Assembly: GCA_905220665.1 (NCBI GenBank)
Contig: CAJNAR010000154.1
Location: 310,001 to 374,000, forward strand
Direction of reading: 5' to 3'
Length of the DNA stretch: 64,000 nucleotides
From: Albugo candida
Lineage: Eukaryota; Oomycota; Peronosporomycetes; Albuginales; Albuginaceae
Shown here piece after piece: positions 13,494 through 26,236 of the stretch (position 1 is its first letter; every line of letters begins with the position of its first letter). The translations under genes were made by a program, and so were the position numbers. The notes under the pieces are model-generated. The model made no database searches, had not been told where the DNA came from, and saw only the letters and a list, made by a program, of their open reading frames with translations.

Positions 13494-16400
13494 TCTAATT
13501 TGGTGCGTCTATGAACTTGACTGATGTCCAGAAAATTCAGTGAATCATACCTTCATAAGGCTAGACCCATAAAACAGCGACAGCTGTTTTAATCGTTTTC
13601 TTTTGACTTCAATCGGTTCAACCCCTCATCTACGATTTTATGGTGTAGGGTTACCATCAATATCTGTAGGGTCATAAATGAAGCTGGCTGTTTCCCGACA
13701 AAATGCAATTCACTTCTATTTTTTGAAAACTTGATAATGCTTATTCTATCCACTTTCATGAACCATATGAGGTAGTAGTTCTCTGTTATGAGTGTTTCGT
13801 TGAATGCGTCTGAGTTTTATTTTCGAGTCTTGTTCTATTCTGAAGATAATTGCTTGACTATAAAGTTCCCAGCTTCAATCAACTTTCCGGCTCAATAGTG
13901 CTAAGATGACCACTCTATGCCCTACTTTTGAGTAAGGCTTTGTCTATAACGGAAATCACTAAGGGTAGGAATACTACAAAGTGATAACAAAAAACGAGAA
14001 ATATTAATGCAAGTGCTATACTTTGTTTTGCAACGACTTATAATTATCTTGCAAATTTCTATTCACCGTTTCTAATTTTGCCGAGCTTGTTGCCAGTGAG
14101 TGTATTGTAGATACGAGCGTGGTATACTTCAGTATTTGTCGTATAAAGTGGTGCCGAGAGAATTGCAAATTTTGCTTTTAACCTTAGATCGTATAAGATA
14201 TCTCCTTGTTTCGCTGCATTTATGTAACTAAAATTACATCAGTTCATCTTTCTTCAACCTTCCATCCACCTCTTGAGAAATAAAATCGATCTTGATCACA
14301 AGTCTGGAGATGTTTTCCACATAAATCTTCCTTTTTCCATTAAAAATAGAGTATCCTGTTCATCTCATCTCCTCTACGTCTTTTTCAAACTTAAAACTGC
14401 ATTAGAAAATACGCCAGCCCCGATGCAACTGGTTTCCGCAGTCTTTATTAGGTAAATATATTACTGGAAGGCTAAGTATTCATTTTGTCAACTATTTAAT
14501 GAAGATGTGGTGATCAGATATAATCAGCTAGATGATAGCTCGGAAAGGAATATACAAAAGATGGCGAATCATGACTTGAGACTTTGGGAACTTTGAACGA
14601 TTCTGTTTGGATATGCTATGTGCTAATGAATGTGAGTGTCATCACACCTTCCTATAGCAAGCGTACGTTTATTTCAGGCTAAATTCAGCTTTCGGAGTTG
14701 TCATGGTGACAATAAGTTCTGGGCCACGATGAGATTTGAGTAGACAGAAGGTAATTATCCGTACGTTAAATCTTCATTAAAAGACGATGTCTTGCGTTTC
14801 CAGTGCTCATACTTCACTCGTTGTGTATTCTTCACGAAAGTAGCTGGGCAATCTCTGAGATGTCTTGATGACACGAAATGACACAACCTTCATCAACAGA
14901 ATAGAAAATGTAGCTGCTTGTAAATTGAAATTTCCGATTATCTGAGCCTTCCAACAACTCTTCCCACATCCCATCAATGAATTCACAGACAGTAATGCCG
15001 ATTCTCACTTCTAGTAGTTTAATGCTGTCAAGCTTTGTCCTTTCATTGTCCATAACGAGGATTCCATCCGTTATACACCAATCTATTGGAAAGACAGGAT
15101 TATTACATCAATTTCCATGGGGGTGGTATATCGCAATAATAAAACGCGATGTGGCACTCGAACCGTAGCCTCTTCGCTACCACATAAAAATTACCAACCC
15201 AGAAAAAGATGGAAAAATACCGTTTGGATCACACTTTACTGTCTACACTTTGGTGTCTTCTACTTGATGTACATTGATAAATCCAGCCATGGTTGATATA
15301 TTATTGGCACGATCGAAGTTTAATCAAAAGGAACGTGATTTACCTCAAAAATTTCGTCAAGTGTGGGGCTTAGTGGATGAACATCTGTATGATTCAATTT
15401 AGTAGTTTGCGCAGCCATAATCAATAAAGGAACCCAAGTAGGATATCGAAGAAGTATCGATAAATCATTTGTTGATTAAAGAAGTATAAAAGAAGTAACG
15501 ATCTGATATGTCATCTTACGACACGCAAGACGAGAGAAAACCAATTTGAAGAAATAAGCGGAATCTCACCTAGTCTGTTCAACGGGCTTCTTACGAGAAA
15601 GTTGTTTATCTGATCTGTGAGATGTCTCTCAGGTCGTTTGCCTTCAACGTGATGATTTTAGAACCTACTAAAGATAAAGGAGCTAATTTGATGAAAAATT
15701 ATGCGGATGCTCTTTATGGATGATAAGAACTCTAGTCCGATGATAAAAGCAGCGTCAGAGCATACGGATGTACAAACCAGCCCTCATCATGAAATGCCAA
15801 ACTTAGCTTATTCTGGTAAACATTGCATTACGAGGAAAACAAGGAAGAATAGATATTAGATATTTTCTGTTTATAACAAGAGACATCTATTAGCTAGAGT
15901 AATTTGCGCCAGTACGCTCGTATGTAGCTACCGTAAGCTCTAAAAAAATATTGCACATCTTTAGAAGTCAGTCAATGTAATGCACATCACCATACCCACT
16001 CGTTTCACTGCATAGCAAATGAACATATATTTTGAGTAAATAGTTGCCCATTATTTAATCCTGTTTTGCAACAAACTATCGTTTTTGTTGTCAATTTATG
16101 AAGCTTTAGGTTCAAAAGTGCCGTGATGAACGATTGGGTCATAGTTTGTTGAAATAAAGCGGATGTGGGACCAAATCAAGAAGTTTTTGTGCTATACTAA
16201 TGTCGAAATAGATCTTAGGAAAACAACTCAATATTATGGAGCAGATCAGGATTGGAAGTGTTATTAGTATAAAAAAGAGCAGAAGGTTTTTTTTTCAAGC
16301 TAGATGAATCTTCCGCTGCACACCTTTGTCTGTAAAGCATGATCTAATCTTGTTTCCTGCGTAAAAAAAGTAACTTGTTTTCCTTCAAAGTTTGAGTGGG

Positions 16401-16980
16401 TTCTCTTGAATCAAACGCGCAAACCATGTTCTTTCTTATGGTAGAAACTAATCAAGTTTGCTAGCTTCCAGTCACCTTATTGCGTCAATACTTGTGTTCA
16501 TACTTCAGTTTAGAAATGTCAGTATGAGACTTGTACTCGCGACGTTAGAATCGAGAACAATTGATTCGTGATCATGATTCACATCACGTTTTTCACAATT
16601 CTACTCTTCGAGTAGTAGCATACAAAGTATACTCTTTCACCCACAAATGTTTATGAATGAAAACCTCAAGTAACACGTGCAGTATCAACTTTCAACGGCC
16701 AACGTATTGAAGTAAAATACTTGCGCTACAGTACCATCTCGTCTTATGCGCTAAAGTCCGCTCTTCTATTTTGTTAGACCTATCGTAAATACCGCACGGT
16801 ATGGGAAGTTGCTTCACTGAAGGGAGGAAAAATAGAAATAAGTATATTGTTCATGTCTGTTATTTTCTCTCTCTACGGCCTTCATTATTACGAAACCACC
16901 GCGTCGGGACAGTCTCTGCGGAATGTATTCAGAATTACTATTTAGATCCTTGGATCTTTTCACCAAAACGCCCGGCGGAT
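13494..16980. other. Intergenic, no gene recognised
   Basis: About 3.5 kb without a protein I recognise. Open frames are short and lack family motifs. The right-hand end (roughly 16750-17040) lies just beyond the stop of the copia RNase H relic and may include that element's 3' LTR. I could not match it to a 5' copy by eye. Confidence 0.45.
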
Positions 16981-17075
16981 GGTACTGTAGAATCGTTACT
17001 TCCCAGCACTCCATCCTCACGGCGCCCTGTGTTTGTTACCTAAATCCATGTCCTGATACTTCCTAGTTTCGCGTA

Positions 17076-17604
17076 TCATCGAACATAGTCGCATGAATTG
17101 TTGTAGTCGAACAGCGCTAAATGCCTTTGTAAGCAAGTCAGCTGCCGTCTCTTCGGTGTGGACATAATGGGCTTTACGATGACTCGTTTAGCACAATCTT
17201 TGATGAATTTAAGCTTCATATCCATGTGTTTCGCTTGCGTCCAACTTTCCTCGTTTTCCATCTGGCGGATAGCTACTTGATTGTCTATCTCTATCGACAT
17301 AGGTGATTCCACGTTTATCCCTACCTCAACAATTAGCTCGCGTAATCCGAGGAGCTCTTGACCGGCATGTGAAGCCGACGTGAGTTCCGCTTCCATAGTC
17401 GATATCGACACTGATGCTTGCTAGCGGTACGTCCAGGGTTAACAACTTGCGGCTAATGTTATCACCTGTAAAGTCCGCATCGCTTGCACTTGGAAGTTGC
17501 ACAGTAATGTTTTGCTGAACCTGTTTATGTCCAAGCAGAAACTTAACATTTTTGATTCCTTTCAAATAACTGGCAATTCTTTTGCTCAATTGAGAGTCGC
17601 TCAC
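17076..17604 (-). pseudogene. Copia RNase H fragment
   Basis: The first part has RIASYLKGIKNVKFLL and ASDADFTGD, the start of copia RNase H. After a frame change near 17400, SISTMEAELTSASHAGQE, IEIDNQVAIRQMENEE and KHMDMKLKFIKD follow, the classical (S)-x-E-A-E, D-N-x-x-A-I and K-H-(I/M)-D motifs. The end of this piece at 17076 marks the end of pol. Confidence 0.88.
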
Positions 17605-17801
17605 CGCAGGAGCATGAGCTCGTCGCGTATCTCAGTGCACCACATAAGCAATGTCCGGTCGTGTGCATCGAGCCAACCATAACAGTGATTCTACTATCGA
17701 CGGAAAGTGTTCCAGTGATGCTGATCCAACAGGCCCATCCGCGGGTAAAATCGGGTCCGCTTCCCTGAGGTCGGTATCATGATCGAACCCTATGGGTGTC
17801 A

Positions 17802-18658
17802 TCACGTAGTGTGCATCTTTTTAGACAACTTTAACATTAGCTTATTTATCATTTGTTCTTGATCAATTTTATAACCAAACTCCGAAGAAGGAGTTAATCG
17901 CATTCCTGTATACTCATTAACGATGCCCAAGTCTCTGATCTGCAGCATTACCAATTGTTTGAACACATCATCCACTCGACACTTCGATGTCCCGGTCACC
18001 AGCAAATCATCAACATATACTCCGCCGACAGTTTTTTCATCGTTGTAGTAGAGACACGAGTCTGTGACAATTCTACGAATCTGACACGAAGTAATTATGA
18101 ATGCAAAACTTGCTCATAAAGGCTGCGCTGAAGCCGAAGCACCACTTGTTTCATATCCTGAGCACCACAACGCTGTATCTCCTTCTCTCGTACTTTCATT
18201 CCTTGTGGCTCATATAAGTAAATGTCCAAATCCGGTTCAGTAGAAGCCTTGACGTATGCATTAGGAACGTCCCCGTGATGCGCCGGTACACCCCATATCG
18301 CACGTAGTTCAAGGATGTCCTTCCGCGTAGTCATGTCCATAACTGTGGTGGACGTTAGTATATATTTCTTACCAAAATCCTTCTCATTTCCGCACGCCAC
18401 CATGCGTGCTTTGTAGAGCTCGACGTTTCCTTCAGCATCTGTTTTTTTTCTTGAACACCCGCTTTGAGTGGAAATGACGCATTTCATCAGTGTGAAACAC
18501 CATTTCCCACATGTCATTGGCTTCGAGCGAATCGATCTCCGATTCAGCAGCTCTCTCCCATTCCACCTAATTGTCGCTCTCCATGGCTTCTTTCCAGTTC
18601 TTCGGATCGACACGATAAACCGCGACAATAATCTCGCGAGGTGTGGTTTTGGAACCAT
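17802..18658 (-). pseudogene. Copia reverse transcriptase fragment
   Basis: The fragment contains ELYKARMVACGNEKDFGKKY, then VPAHHGDVPNAYVKA and IYLYEPQGMK, the fingers and palm of copia RT including motif A (H-G-D-V-x-N-A-Y). A break near 18080 follows. The next frame reads GGVYVDDLLVTGTS, with the catalytic YVDD at 18006-18017. IVNEYTGMRL follows. The YVDD box is intact but the frame is interrupted at least twice. Confidence 0.88.
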
Positions 18659-18874
18659 TAAATTGCGTTTTCATGGTCATTGTTGGCTTGGTCGCTAAAG
18701 CCTCAGTCGTTTAAAATTTCAGTCTACCGCGATTGCCGCGCTTCTTGACCTTCCCTGATGCCACTCGTGGCTCCTCACGATGTCCAACATTACCATCTGA
18801 CTCTGGTAGTGTGTCCTTAGACGTACACGTCTCATTTGCTGACTCGACGACAATGTCGATGGGATCAGCGGTCT

Positions 18875-19624
18875 TCATCTTAATAGCATCCACCTCATCA
18901 TGTTCGTCAATCTAATGACGCGTTTTGCATTCGCATCATCCCTAACGGACTTGATATTCTTGACATGCTGCGTCGCACGAACCACGCGGTCGTTCGTGAA
19001 CAGCACCCGATACTCTTTATTTTCGTCGCTCTTGCCAATTATGACTCCTGCTTCCCCACACCGGTCAAGGGTCTTATGGTTTGGTGTCCGAATCTCGGTG
19101 CATTGGTGATCCAAAAATAACGATATCTGTCAGAGTTGATCTGACTCCAGTCAGTACTTGAAGCAGCGAAGCACAACCCGCATTTCCTCGCTTGGGGCTG
19201 CGGTTGAGTATATAAGACACGTATTCTGCAGCGTCTCCCCAAAAGAGCAAAGGCAGCCCTGACCCAAATATCATGGAGTGAACCATATTCCTCGCAGTTT
19301 GGTGCACACGCTCTGCCTTTCCGTTTGAAGCTTGGTTGCCGCTTCCGATACCTGACGTTGCACACCGCTTTTCTTGCAAAATGGATAGACGACCTTCTAC
19401 TCAGCTCCACCATCAGTACGGAGGCAGTGGAACTTACAATTGAATTGCTTCTCAAAGAAAACAAGGAAAGATTCGAACGCCTTGGTCGCCTTATCATCCG
19501 CTTTTGCCAGGAACACACGGCAGTAGTTGCTCTTGTGATCAACGAAATTGATCAAGTACTCGATTCCACACCTGTTGATCGGCAGTATTAGTTCTTTGAT
19601 ATCCCTACAGATAACGCCAACCAC
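18875..19624 (-). pseudogene. Copia integrase fragment
   Basis: On the minus strand the catalytic core begins with YLINFVDHKSNYCRVFLAK and runs to FHCLRTDGGAE (about 19624-19397). After a frameshift it continues as NGKAERVHQTARNM and LPLLFWGDAAEYVSYILNR (about 19340-19200). The end matches the region after the core (RDIVIFG-like, then a VLF..DRVVRA stretch to about 18875). The DDE acidic positions are largely visible, but the frames are separate. Confidence 0.85.
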
Positions 19625-20060
19625 TCCATAGGAGCATTCATTCCTGTGTTTTGAAAAGATTCATGGGTGTAGGTCTGCTAGCCCTAAGCACACGTTAATC
19701 AAAATGACCCTATCTTATCCGTGAGAAGTATCCCATTTGACGGGTCTTCGCCACCTTATCGATAGTGTCATACGCCAGGTGACCAAATCGCAAGTGGAAG
19801 TCTAGTAGACTGCCTTATTGAGAACCTGATATCGTCAAACTGGCGGCTTCAATCAGTGCTGCACCCACGCACTCTTCAATTTTCTTGGCATCAATTCCAA
19901 CGACATCGTCGATGACGACACACACCACCAGTACGTTATTTTTTTCCTTTTCAACATCGAAAATCTTGAACCCTTCCTTTCGTCGAACCACTGCACGTGT
20001 AATCCCATCAAAGCAAAAGTCATATCCTATTTCTTCGCTTTTTCCATAAGACAGTATGTT

Positions 20061-20297
20061 TCATGGAAGATTGCCGAGTGATAGGCATCGCGTAGCTTGA
20101 TGCGACGAAGCTCTCCATCGAAGCGTAACACAAAATCGCCATTTTCTTTGAGCTGCATTTTCAAACTTCTTTATCTGGAAGTAGGCACTCCTCATACACT
20201 CCTCCGTATCGTAAAGTAGTGATGGCGTCGTCACTAGGAGACGACTAGAAGCACTATCCCGAATCCATTGGCAGGTGGCATCGACATTGTTGCGCAA
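20061..20297 (-). pseudogene. Copia protease-region fragment
   Basis: The stretch WIRDSASSRLLV corresponds to the W-x-x-D-(S/T)-(G/A)-(A/S)-S-x-H-(L/M) start of copia aspartic proteases. The catalytic Asp is present but the DSG triad core reads DSA, so activity would be doubtful even without the frame breaks. It lies directly after the zinc knuckle, as expected. Confidence 0.6.
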
Positions 20298-20331
20298 CGT
20301 TCAGCGCAAATTCCTTCTTAACTTCTTGTTT

Positions 20332-20373
20332 GCATTCGCGTTTGAAGTGACCTTCTTTGCTGCACTTGAAACA
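20332..20373 (-). other. Copia gag zinc knuckle
   Basis: The minus strand encodes CFKCSKEGHFKREC, a perfect C-x2-C-x4-H-x4-C retroviral-type zinc knuckle that binds RNA in gag. All four metal ligands survive although the surrounding frame is broken. Confidence 0.9.
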
Positions 20374-20544
20374 GGGACCCGGCTTTCCAAGTTGGCGATC
20401 TTCATTGATCTTAGGTCACCCAACCCGTAGAGCCTTCCACAGTGGCCAACGTCGGCTTGCTTCCCAGTCGAATGCTTGGACCATTCTGTTGCCCAAAATA
20501 AACCAGTTCTTCTGCATGTCGTACGTAATCTTCACGCTGATACT

Positions 20545-20865
20545 TTAGTCGTGCCAATAGCACGCCCTGAAAATCACTCGAGCTGGCAAACGTGGCAAAT
20601 ATTTTTCGAGAATTTGGTCGTGAGCACCGCCGACAGCATCAGTCAACGTCATCAGGTACAGAATGTGATCAGTCCACGAACAGTCTTCTATTTCTTCGAT
20701 GCGCAAAGTTTGAACGCTTGTGACTTCGAAATACGCGGACCGAACTTGGTGTTCAGCCGGTCCATTGAGTACCAAAATTGGGGTTTATCCTCGTACCAGA
20801 TGTCCATCTTGCTGTGGAACTACTTTCCAGCTTTAATCCAGACTGGGTTTTCCTCGTTATAATCC
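20545..20865 (-). pseudogene. Copia gag fragment
   Basis: Two overlapping frames make one gag region. The first gives YSMDRLNTKFG, the second TLRIEEIEDCSWTDHILYL and DAVGGAHDQILEKY. This is the pattern of oomycete copia gag proteins: a short helical coat region with W-T-D-H and G-G-A-(D/H)-Q blocks. A frameshift near 20730-20760 separates the two parts. Confidence 0.65.
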
Positions 20866-20880
20866 TCCGCATGTGCATAT

Positions 20881-23800
20881 CCATACGTACAGTATACAGC
20901 CTTGGTATGTTTTTTTTATTTATCATCAAATTGATATATATTTCTCATATTCTTGAAAAGAAATCAAGTATGTGTACTTTACGCACTGATATACACATGT
21001 CTACGATTATAACGAGGAGTATCCATTATTGGATGAAAAACCTCTGATCAAAAGTGCACTATGAAGTAACGATAATGAAGCATACAATTACGCATCCCTT
21101 ATTTAACAAGTCCTGGGATTATGGCCAAATTGGTTGCACATTCCGCATCTCGTTCGTCTCCACGCCACGTAACGTTCGATCCCCATCAATCAGTCGATGA
21201 TAGGAAGGCTCCGAATTCCCTTCAACACTCTGCTTACCGACTCCACGTTTTCTGATGTCAAAGTGTTGTATTTTGGACATGATGAGTAACCTTTTGACTA
21301 AGCTTTACGCTCAACCTCCTAAAGCTACAACAGCACACTGCTGTTCGAACTTGTGATATTCGCTTTTGCCTTTTCTTACTCTTCCGTTGTTCGTGAACGA
21401 GGCAATATCGACTCCAAATTCTTGAACAACTTTTACTTGTATTTATTTTTTAAATTTTCAATAAATGTCGGAAGCAGAAAAAATGTGGTGCGTGGGGTGC
21501 CGATGTATGCATAGCTTAGATAAACCGCTTGTCCCTATCCGATATCACGAATGATGGAGATGGCTTGAGGTGAGAGAGTAGAGCTTAAAAAACCAGCTCC
21601 AGTTGTCTGTATTCTCTACCGACACAAGCCCAGGTCCGATAATTTGGATCTCGTTGTTGCCATTTCTAAAGCACGCAACAGGGAGTATCCCACCGATTGA
21701 TGGCTTTACAAATGTGTCGCCCACGAATATCCCACGCTCAGAGTATGACTTATATGCCTATAATACTTCCTAGAGAATGATACTTACCGTATGAATTCCT
21801 CATTTACGATATCAAGCTTCGCTTCGTGGCCTCGAATGGTTAGTTCAGCTATGTAAGATAGAATGAGGCTGTATTGCTTAATAACACTTCATTACATCAC
21901 ACGCTTCAACATTTGGAGGTCGTGAGCACAGTGCATATATGTGGTGGAATTTGCTTGGTTTGTATCATCACCAGAGTCACTTTCCTACCGGATATTATGG
22001 CGATATCTCTGACTAATAGGCTTAAAGCAGTTTGTTGTATTTCTAGGAGACGCCTTTAGCGATTAGAATACTTGACAGGAGTGCAAAGAAAACTTTGTTG
22101 GGGGGCTGATTGTCTGCGAAAAGGAAAACTGCACAACAAAGAAACAGTCATGTTGTGTGCACACTGCTTTATAACGCTTTTCACTTGATACTACACAAAA
22201 CGGACGGTCACATTCTCGGTTGTACTCATTACTGCTTAAATTGTATCCCTTTTATTGGCATGACTCCTGTTATCGAAAGAAGCTGCCGCTAATTTGTGTC
22301 GTCGCTTTCCATTGCTGATATTGAAGTGTGCAATGGGTATATCCGCACGTATTGTATACGGGCTTGGTATATTTTTTATAATCCCTTCTTTTTTTGGTTT
22401 TTGATCTTGTAGTATACACTATTTGTCTTATGATACTCTTGGTACACTTTTGTGGTAACCTTTTATCTCTGCCTTGGAGTCAAATTTACGTATCGTTGCG
22501 GCATATCACTTTGTCAAATCTTAGAATTTTTACCTAAAAGTGACAGCATTATAATCAACACACAACTTGTGTCGGGGTTGTAGGAGATCGTCACATGGGT
22601 ATTAAGAATCAATTATCTTCGCTGCATACTGCAAAAAATATCAATCAAGATGAATCATTACTATCCGACGGAATTTAACATTTCGTATTCCCGATGATTC
22701 CAATATCAAATGAGTATGTTACCGCAACGGTAGGTAATGATATATTATGCGAGCACATCGTTCTTATAGACAGGGGTAGAAGATAATTGATTGTGGAGGG
22801 TTGCTACAAAGCTTTCTCTCAATGTGTGGATGTGAATTACGTGCTGAATAGAGATCGATGTGTTTCTATCTCAGCCGATCTCGTCGTACATGGGCAAGGG
22901 GAATTGTCATAAAACCGTCTGCACTGTTGACTAGAATTCAATGCCCGAACAGTGAAGCATTTTCACTATCATCCACATATAAACTGGTGTGCTTGACCAG
23001 ATGACATTCTGCGCAATAGAAAACGAGTCTGAACCCTTGTTAGATTTATGATATACACGCAAAAAACTATAGTCAGGGTATATCGTTTTCATTTCGTAAA
23101 AACCGAAGCGTAGAAAGCTGCCACGTGCGCTTGTTGCCTTTTACAAAAATTGCTTGCATTTCTTATCTGCGATTCGATGGTTTAAAATAGTGATTCTACG
23201 AAATTCAGCGGTAGTTCGAACGTCACAGCTCAAAGATATGCTTTTACAAAGAAAAGAGCGAAATGAATCAGATATAATGCGTCTATTGTGTTCTTACTAA
23301 GACACAATCGAATACTTGCAATCATTTGGTACTGGTAGTTCTACGAAAACTAATGAGAAAATGCATGATTAAATATACGTTATAATGTTCTGATCACGAT
23401 CCAACTGATCCATTTATGCCCAGCTAATTACATAAGTGTGAGATATAGAAAGAGCGCAAGAGCTTTAATTTGAAATTCGCTTCTATGATTATTACTCGGT
23501 TTCTTGTACGAGAGCTTACATAAAAGGTGCCGATTTAGGCAAAACGATTCTACAAGAACGCGAAGTTATAAACGCAGATGCTACATGCAGCTAATGGGAC
23601 AAAAAAGCGTGACCGGTATTGCATCTTCCCACCTTGGCCCAATTTTCTTCAGGAGGAAAAGAATACTCTGAGTGCTATGATGAAATGAAAGTCTTGACTG
23701 AAAATGATTTTTTAAAATACAAAGTAAGTATTTGTCGTGCCAATTATTCAGCAAATGATGTTCGCTGTTATATTTATTACTTAATCTCCGTTCGAAGTGT

Positions 23801-24944
23801 AATCTTCATCGAGAAAAGCTAAGACGGGTGCTAAAACGTAGGATTTCTTCGCATTGCATCCAGATAACAAGGGGAAAGACTAAAAACGGATGTGATCTTA
23901 ACGCAACAAGGTCAAGAACATTTCATGATCTCGATACTTCGATTGAACAACTCGAGATCAATACCTTGCCGTAGGTCACTCCTTTAATTTCATAAATCAA
24001 TCGGAGCCAGTTTTTTTTTCCTGTTTGTACCTAAACCGAGAAGCTATCAGTTAACCACTGATGTAAGAATGGTGCTGTTTATACTTTGATGTGATCCACC
24101 GTGGGTAGGTAGTGTATACACTAGCATTCAGCCACGACTAATGTTTACCACTATGATCGAATGTATATAACTCCAGAATGTTTTTTTGGAAAGCGAAGCA
24201 GAATGGATCACAAATCCGAGTGATAGCTTAAGGGTAATGATTTCTAAAAGAGATATTGGAGGAGCATGACTGCCAATGTGGAAGGGCGTGTGTATTGAGG
24301 TGAAAAGACATGACCTACGATAGAAAGTCGCGACCATTGGAATAGCAGGAATGATTTGTATCACCTACGAGGGATTTGTTTTGCGGGTACATAGTCAGTT
24401 AGGGCATAAGACCCAATACATTTAGTTTTCAATTATCAATCTGACTCTTATGCAAATCAACAAGAGACAACAAACAAGATAAAGAGTACACTCCTCAGCC
24501 TCTATCACTACTTCCAGCTTAAACAAAATACACAATCTTTTGGTAGAGAAATCACAAACATTCAACATCGGGGTGCCATTTTATACTTTACAACTTGGGA
24601 GAAACATACGAGAAGAGAAGGTACAGACAATCATCTATTCCATTTATCAGATTAGAGGGTGGAATATTTATGATAGTAAACGAAGTATCCCGCTTAACAC
24701 TTCTAACGAACGAGATGAAGGAAGTGTTGGAGATGGTACGATGATGATATGAAAGGTTAAAATCCGGTTTGATGAAGCTAGTAACGTGATCCTTTTTTTT
24801 TTCTTGATAATGCATGGAATAATCAGCATTTGTTGAATGGATCTTGTCATCTCATACGCTGTTCAATCAGTAGGTTTCCAATAAAATAGTATTAAACGCA
24901 TATATTTAAATATTATGTTTGATGTCTAAGTTCACTCTGGGCCG
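20881..24944. other. Intergenic, no gene recognised
   Basis: Four kilobases with no supportable gene. The only structure seen is a short direct similarity between 20876-20925 (atatccatacgtacagtatac... cttggtatgttttttt) and 22337-22375 (atatccgcacgtattgtatac... cttggtatatttttta). The first copy abuts the 5' side of the copia relic, so the second could be a stray piece of the same leader or LTR. Confidence 0.45.
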
Positions 24945-24981
24945 TCAAAAGGGTGCTTCCTAATAGGAAGCACCTTTTTGA
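24945..24981. repeat. Near-perfect 16-bp inverted repeat (hairpin)
   Basis: Left arm tcaaaagggtgcttcc (24945-24960), loop taata (24961-24965), right arm ggaagcacctttttga (24966-24981). The arms pair over 16 bp with one G-T wobble. The strand ends in a T run, so it resembles a terminator-type hairpin, but eukaryotic context makes a small foldback element or hairpin RNA more likely. No gene lies close by. Confidence 0.7.
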
Positions 24982-26050
24982 TAAAATTCCATCATTGAGA
25001 GGAGAAAATCTGAGTTAATGACAATATAGCGAAGCTTTTTATGGAAGATGGAGCTCTGAACTGATAAAATACCATCATAGCGTTACACATCAAAGAGACC
25101 GCCCATCTTTACACATTTAGAATGAAGGAACGAGAGACTTCGAGAATTTCACTATTTTGAAGGATAGTAACTTAGCGGAGCAGCTGATTGTCATCAGTGT
25201 GATCACATGTAAGCTTGATTAGGCTCTAAAAACGTTTGGGCTGCCATCATGAAGCTTCTATTGTGTCGCTATCAGCGCGCTAATATATTGCCCACAAATT
25301 TGCTGACTCGTCTCGCTGTATAGGAAATATGGATCAATATTGAGAAGGCGGTTTGTTTTCTTTTCTTCGAATGTCTTTCAAAAAAATCTATCGTATTTGT
25401 AGTAATCATTTGTATCTTCATTATAGCAGTCGCGTGGCGAATAGATCCTATCAAATATTGTTGATAAAAAAAGAGGAACCGGGACAAAAAAATGCATCTT
25501 TTCGTTCGCTTGCTATACTAGAGCATTGACAGATGTTCGAAACGTCACCTTATACTGTGAAAAAGAGCGTCGTGACGAGTTGTGCGGTATCCGAAAAAAG
25601 CACACGATGGGGAACGGTATCTTAAATGTTTCGTCCTATTTACATCATACAGTAAAAGCCAGAATGTGGTTTCGAGGTTTTCTTTTAACAACCATCTTCT
25701 ATTTTAAATCCCTTCTGTAGGGAACATAGTCGCTATTTCATCTAGATACAAAGCGTTCGGTATCTCGTAGTCCATTGAACTACAGCTGACTCATTGCTAA
25801 AATTCAGTGTCTATACTATCGAAAATAAAAGTCGCCGGTCCCGTGCATGCGCTTTGAGAACAGCCTTACTTTATCACGCTAGCGATTTATAGCGGTAAAT
25901 CATCCTAACAGTATGGAGAAAAAATGTTCCACTAGTCTTTTCTTGTGTGCTTGACCGCGTGAAAGTCAGCGGACTATATGTTGCTTGCCGGATTGTCGTT
26001 TCGCCTCGTTGTCAAGGATTTCATCACCCCTGTGTATCTGGTCCTCTATT
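24982..26050. other. Intergenic, no gene recognised
   Basis: No open frame here shows family similarity and no repeat was recognised up to the SINE-like copy that starts at 26051. Confidence 0.4.
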
Positions 26051-26236
26051 TACCTTCCTTATACTACCATGAGCCCCTGACCGTGTGAATATCACTTGAG
26101 TCTGGCTTCAACCTAGGGAGGTAGATATTTTCCAAGCTTTTTGCTTTGATAGGCTCAAACCGCTGCCCCCACTGCCGGGTCGATCAATAACCTCCAGCAA
26201 TATATCCTCTTGCTAATCGACTGATCTGGGTTGGCA
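26051..26236 (-). repeat. tRNA-derived SINE-like repeat, copy 2
   Basis: This is colinear with 7951-8150. Shared + strand landmarks are taccttccttatactaccat, cccctgaccgtgtgaatatc, aggtagatatttt and aggctcaaaccgctgccc. On the minus strand the B box reads GGTTTGAGCCT and the A box CAGATCAGTCGA, both weaker than in copy 1, so its pol III promoter is probably dead. Confidence 0.65.

Larger units (their letters stand above)
17040..20880 (-). mobile_element. Degenerate Ty1/copia retrotransposon
   Basis: Read on the minus strand, gag, zinc knuckle, protease, integrase, reverse transcriptase and RNase H occur in that order, which is the Ty1/copia order (integrase before RT). The length of the coding part (about 3.8 kb) is close to a full element. 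Frameshifts and stops split every domain. No convincing LTR pair, primer-binding site or target-site duplication was found by eye, so the outer limits are only those of recognisable protein. It sits between the second and third CCG loci. Confidence 0.88.
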
